Program-made: the position numbers and the translations under genes
Part shown: positions 62,701-64,000 of the stretch, in pieces
Layout: every line of letters begins with the position of its first letter
How positions within the stretch are numbered: the first letter of the stretch is position 1
NCBI GenBank assembly: GCA_036936605.1
Contig: JAUPFV010000002.1
Location: 270,266,770-270,330,769 of the forward strand
Reading direction: 5' to 3'
From: Limnanthes douglasii subsp. nivea
Taxonomy: Eukaryota; Streptophyta; Magnoliopsida; Brassicales; Limnanthaceae
Length of the DNA stretch: 64,000 bases
Notes under the pieces: model-generated
Databases searched by the model: none
The model's input: only the letters and a program-made list of their open reading frames with translations
What the model was told of the DNA's origin: nothing

Positions 62701-63000
62701 AAACACCAGTGTAAGAAAAGCATGGTGCTCGCTATTAAATATAATCAACCTATTGCCGTCTTCAATTCTGTGATAAATAAGATACGAAAAAAGTAGGCAA
62801 CATAATTTATTTGTATACATGTCTACACCCAAACTTGTTTGCTACCAAGTGTTAACGATCTTTTAGCATTTACCGTATTCAATAGTTCAACCAAAGGTGC
62901 ACTTACGGAGACGTAGTACAGACTTCTAATCCCTGTTTTAAAACCACCTAAAAGGTTTTCTTTTTCTACCATCCATCTACAATATCAATCACACACACTG

Positions 63001-63085
63001 TTCTGAAATTGTTTTTGCCCACTGAGCATGTGATTCCGAGTGCCCTACTCGGAATCACATGCTCAGTGGGAAAAAAAATTCAGAA
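63001..63085. repeat. Long perfect hairpin in element B
   Basis: Arms 63018-63041 and 63047-63070 are perfect 24-base reverse complements (CCCACTGAGCATGTGATTCC, then GAGT), loop GCCCT. Pairing continues outward through T-rich/A-rich tracts to TTCTGAA and TTCAGAA. Confidence 0.93.
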
Positions 63086-63591
63086 CAGTAAGATATCCCA
63101 AGGCGAACCCAAGATCAAACCCTAATCGATTCTAACAATGAAATCAAACCCCAAATGAAAGCCTAATCGAATCTAACATAGAAATATAACTTCAAACCCT
63201 AATCGAAATCGAACAACAAAATCTAACTACAAACCCTAAATTTGATAATGGGGAGGAACCTAGAATTTCTTTCTCCAAGCTTTCTCTATCTTCGAATGAG
63301 CTGTTGTAAGGTAGTGATAAATGAAAAATGGGTTTTCTTCTTTGTAAGGTAGTTCTCTAGGGTGAAGAATGGGTTTTGTTGTACTGAATAAAATGGGTAT
63401 CTTAGGGTAATGGTTTTGTGAAGAAAAAATGGGTAAAAAAGCAATTTTGTAACTTCCTTTATGGAAGAAATAACATCCTGAAGGATTTTTCAAATGATGG
63501 AGGAACTAAAAAATAACATGGTGGAAATAGCTTTGGCCAATTTTAAATCACGGAAGAAATAAAAAATCCTATGGAAGAAATAGCTTCACCC

Positions 63592-63600
63592 ATCAAAATT
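63592..63600 (+). repeat. Target duplication ATCAAAATT, right copy
   Basis: Identical to 60842-60850. Confidence 0.85.
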
Positions 63601-64000
63601 TTGTATCTATTTTGGCCCCACAAATATGGCAATTTTATCACGCTGACGTTGCAGTGCACTCTTTGCTCATCTTGATAGGAACCTTTCACCTCCAATAATT
63701 TTTTCTTTTCTTTTCTTCCAAATTTATTTTGTATATTTATTAATTTATGTAATCACAATTCTAATATATATATTATTTTATTTTATTATTTTATTAAAGT
63801 CACCCATCATACAATTATATTTTTAAAAGCTCTAAAAAACGTAGTACGAAAAGGTTCTGGTGAACTTGGAGTCTGTGAATAATAAAAAGAAAAATGAGAC
63901 CAAGAGAGTGAGAGGCTCATTATTGATACCATATAGTACTACTTTCTTTGTTACTTATTAACTCTTACTCCAATTTACCAACCCGAATATCTTTATAAAA
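63601..64000. other. AT-rich end of window
   Basis: No gene seen. Confidence 0.5.

Larger units (their letters stand above)
62115..63538. mobile_element. Nested Mutator-like element B
   Basis: Terminal inverted repeats of about 46-50 bases: GGCCAAAGCTATTTCCTCCA from 62115, and GGCCAAAGCTATTTCCACCA on the other strand from 63538. It is inserted in the right subterminal part of element A, in inverted orientation. Removing B and one 9-base copy rebuilds an A end that matches the corresponding part of B. The middle (about 62703-63240) has no protein I recognise, though short stretches with splice-like borders (62713-62790 plus; 62908-62934 minus) may be captured exons. Confidence 0.8.
60851..63591. 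mobile_element. Outer Mutator-like element A, gene-capturing
   Basis: Terminal inverted repeats start GGATGAAGCTATTTCC (60851) and, on the other strand, GGGTGAAGCTATTTCTTCC (from 63591), with similarity continuing for about 50 bases (...TTTTATTTCCTCCATGATT...). A perfect 9-bp duplication ATCAAAATT flanks it, the size typical of Mutator-like elements. It has no transposase. It contains LCAT-like exons near its left end and a second, nested copy of the same family (element B) near its right end. Without B it is about 1.3 kb. Confidence 0.82.

Noticed and set aside
62456..62796. Short plus-strand frames in element B
   Set aside because: They run through the hairpins and the inverted-repeat arm; not proteins. 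A captured exon at 62713-62790 is possible but not recognised.
61568..63085. CRISPR-like array of repeated palindromes
   Set aside because: Spacing is irregular, arms differ between copies, and the context is a plant transposon.

Overview
The window is nuclear DNA of a flowering plant, almost certainly a eudicot. It is AT-rich and has GT-AG introns, two conserved plant genes and several plant transposon families. I cannot name the species.

Only two host genes look intact. They lie tail to tail between about 18.0 and 26.1 kb. One is a four-exon tryptophan aminotransferase (TAA1/TAR type, auxin synthesis, + strand, 390 aa). The other is an eleven-exon AP-1 clathrin adaptor medium subunit (AP1M2 type, - strand, 428 aa). 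Their exon boundaries could be set to the base and both frames stay open.

The rest is mobile DNA. At 0-5.2 kb there is the 5' end of a Copia element (LTR, primer site, gag) and two LINE relics. 5.2-11.2 kb is AT-rich, with decayed LTR-like pieces and a small TRIM-like element. 11.2-17.6 kb holds a nearly whole but dead LINE with tandem repeats at both ends. A second LINE begins at 26.3 kb. It is split by a 10.8-kb Tat-lineage Gypsy element (27,336-38,151, TSD AAGTT), resumes at 38,152, and is cut off at 40,644 by the LTR of another Gypsy element. That element is truncated at about 43.5 kb against a second Tat element (43,522-53,532). 53.5-60.8 kb contains hAT and Gypsy relics, simple repeats and a foldback. 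60.85-63.59 kb holds two nested Mutator-like elements. The outer one has a perfect 9-bp target duplication and carries three exons of an LCAT-like lipid acyltransferase/phospholipase gene.

Two things deserve most attention. First, both Tat elements carry an extra antisense gene between pol and the 3' LTR. In both it has the same promoter layout (G-box, then TATA, then ATG at similar spacing), an intron at the same place, a PF04195-like domain, a coiled coil, and a repeated stem-loop downstream. Second, the nested gene-capturing Mutator-like pair has a ~500-base inverted repeat and a family of short hairpins built around ATTCCGAG.
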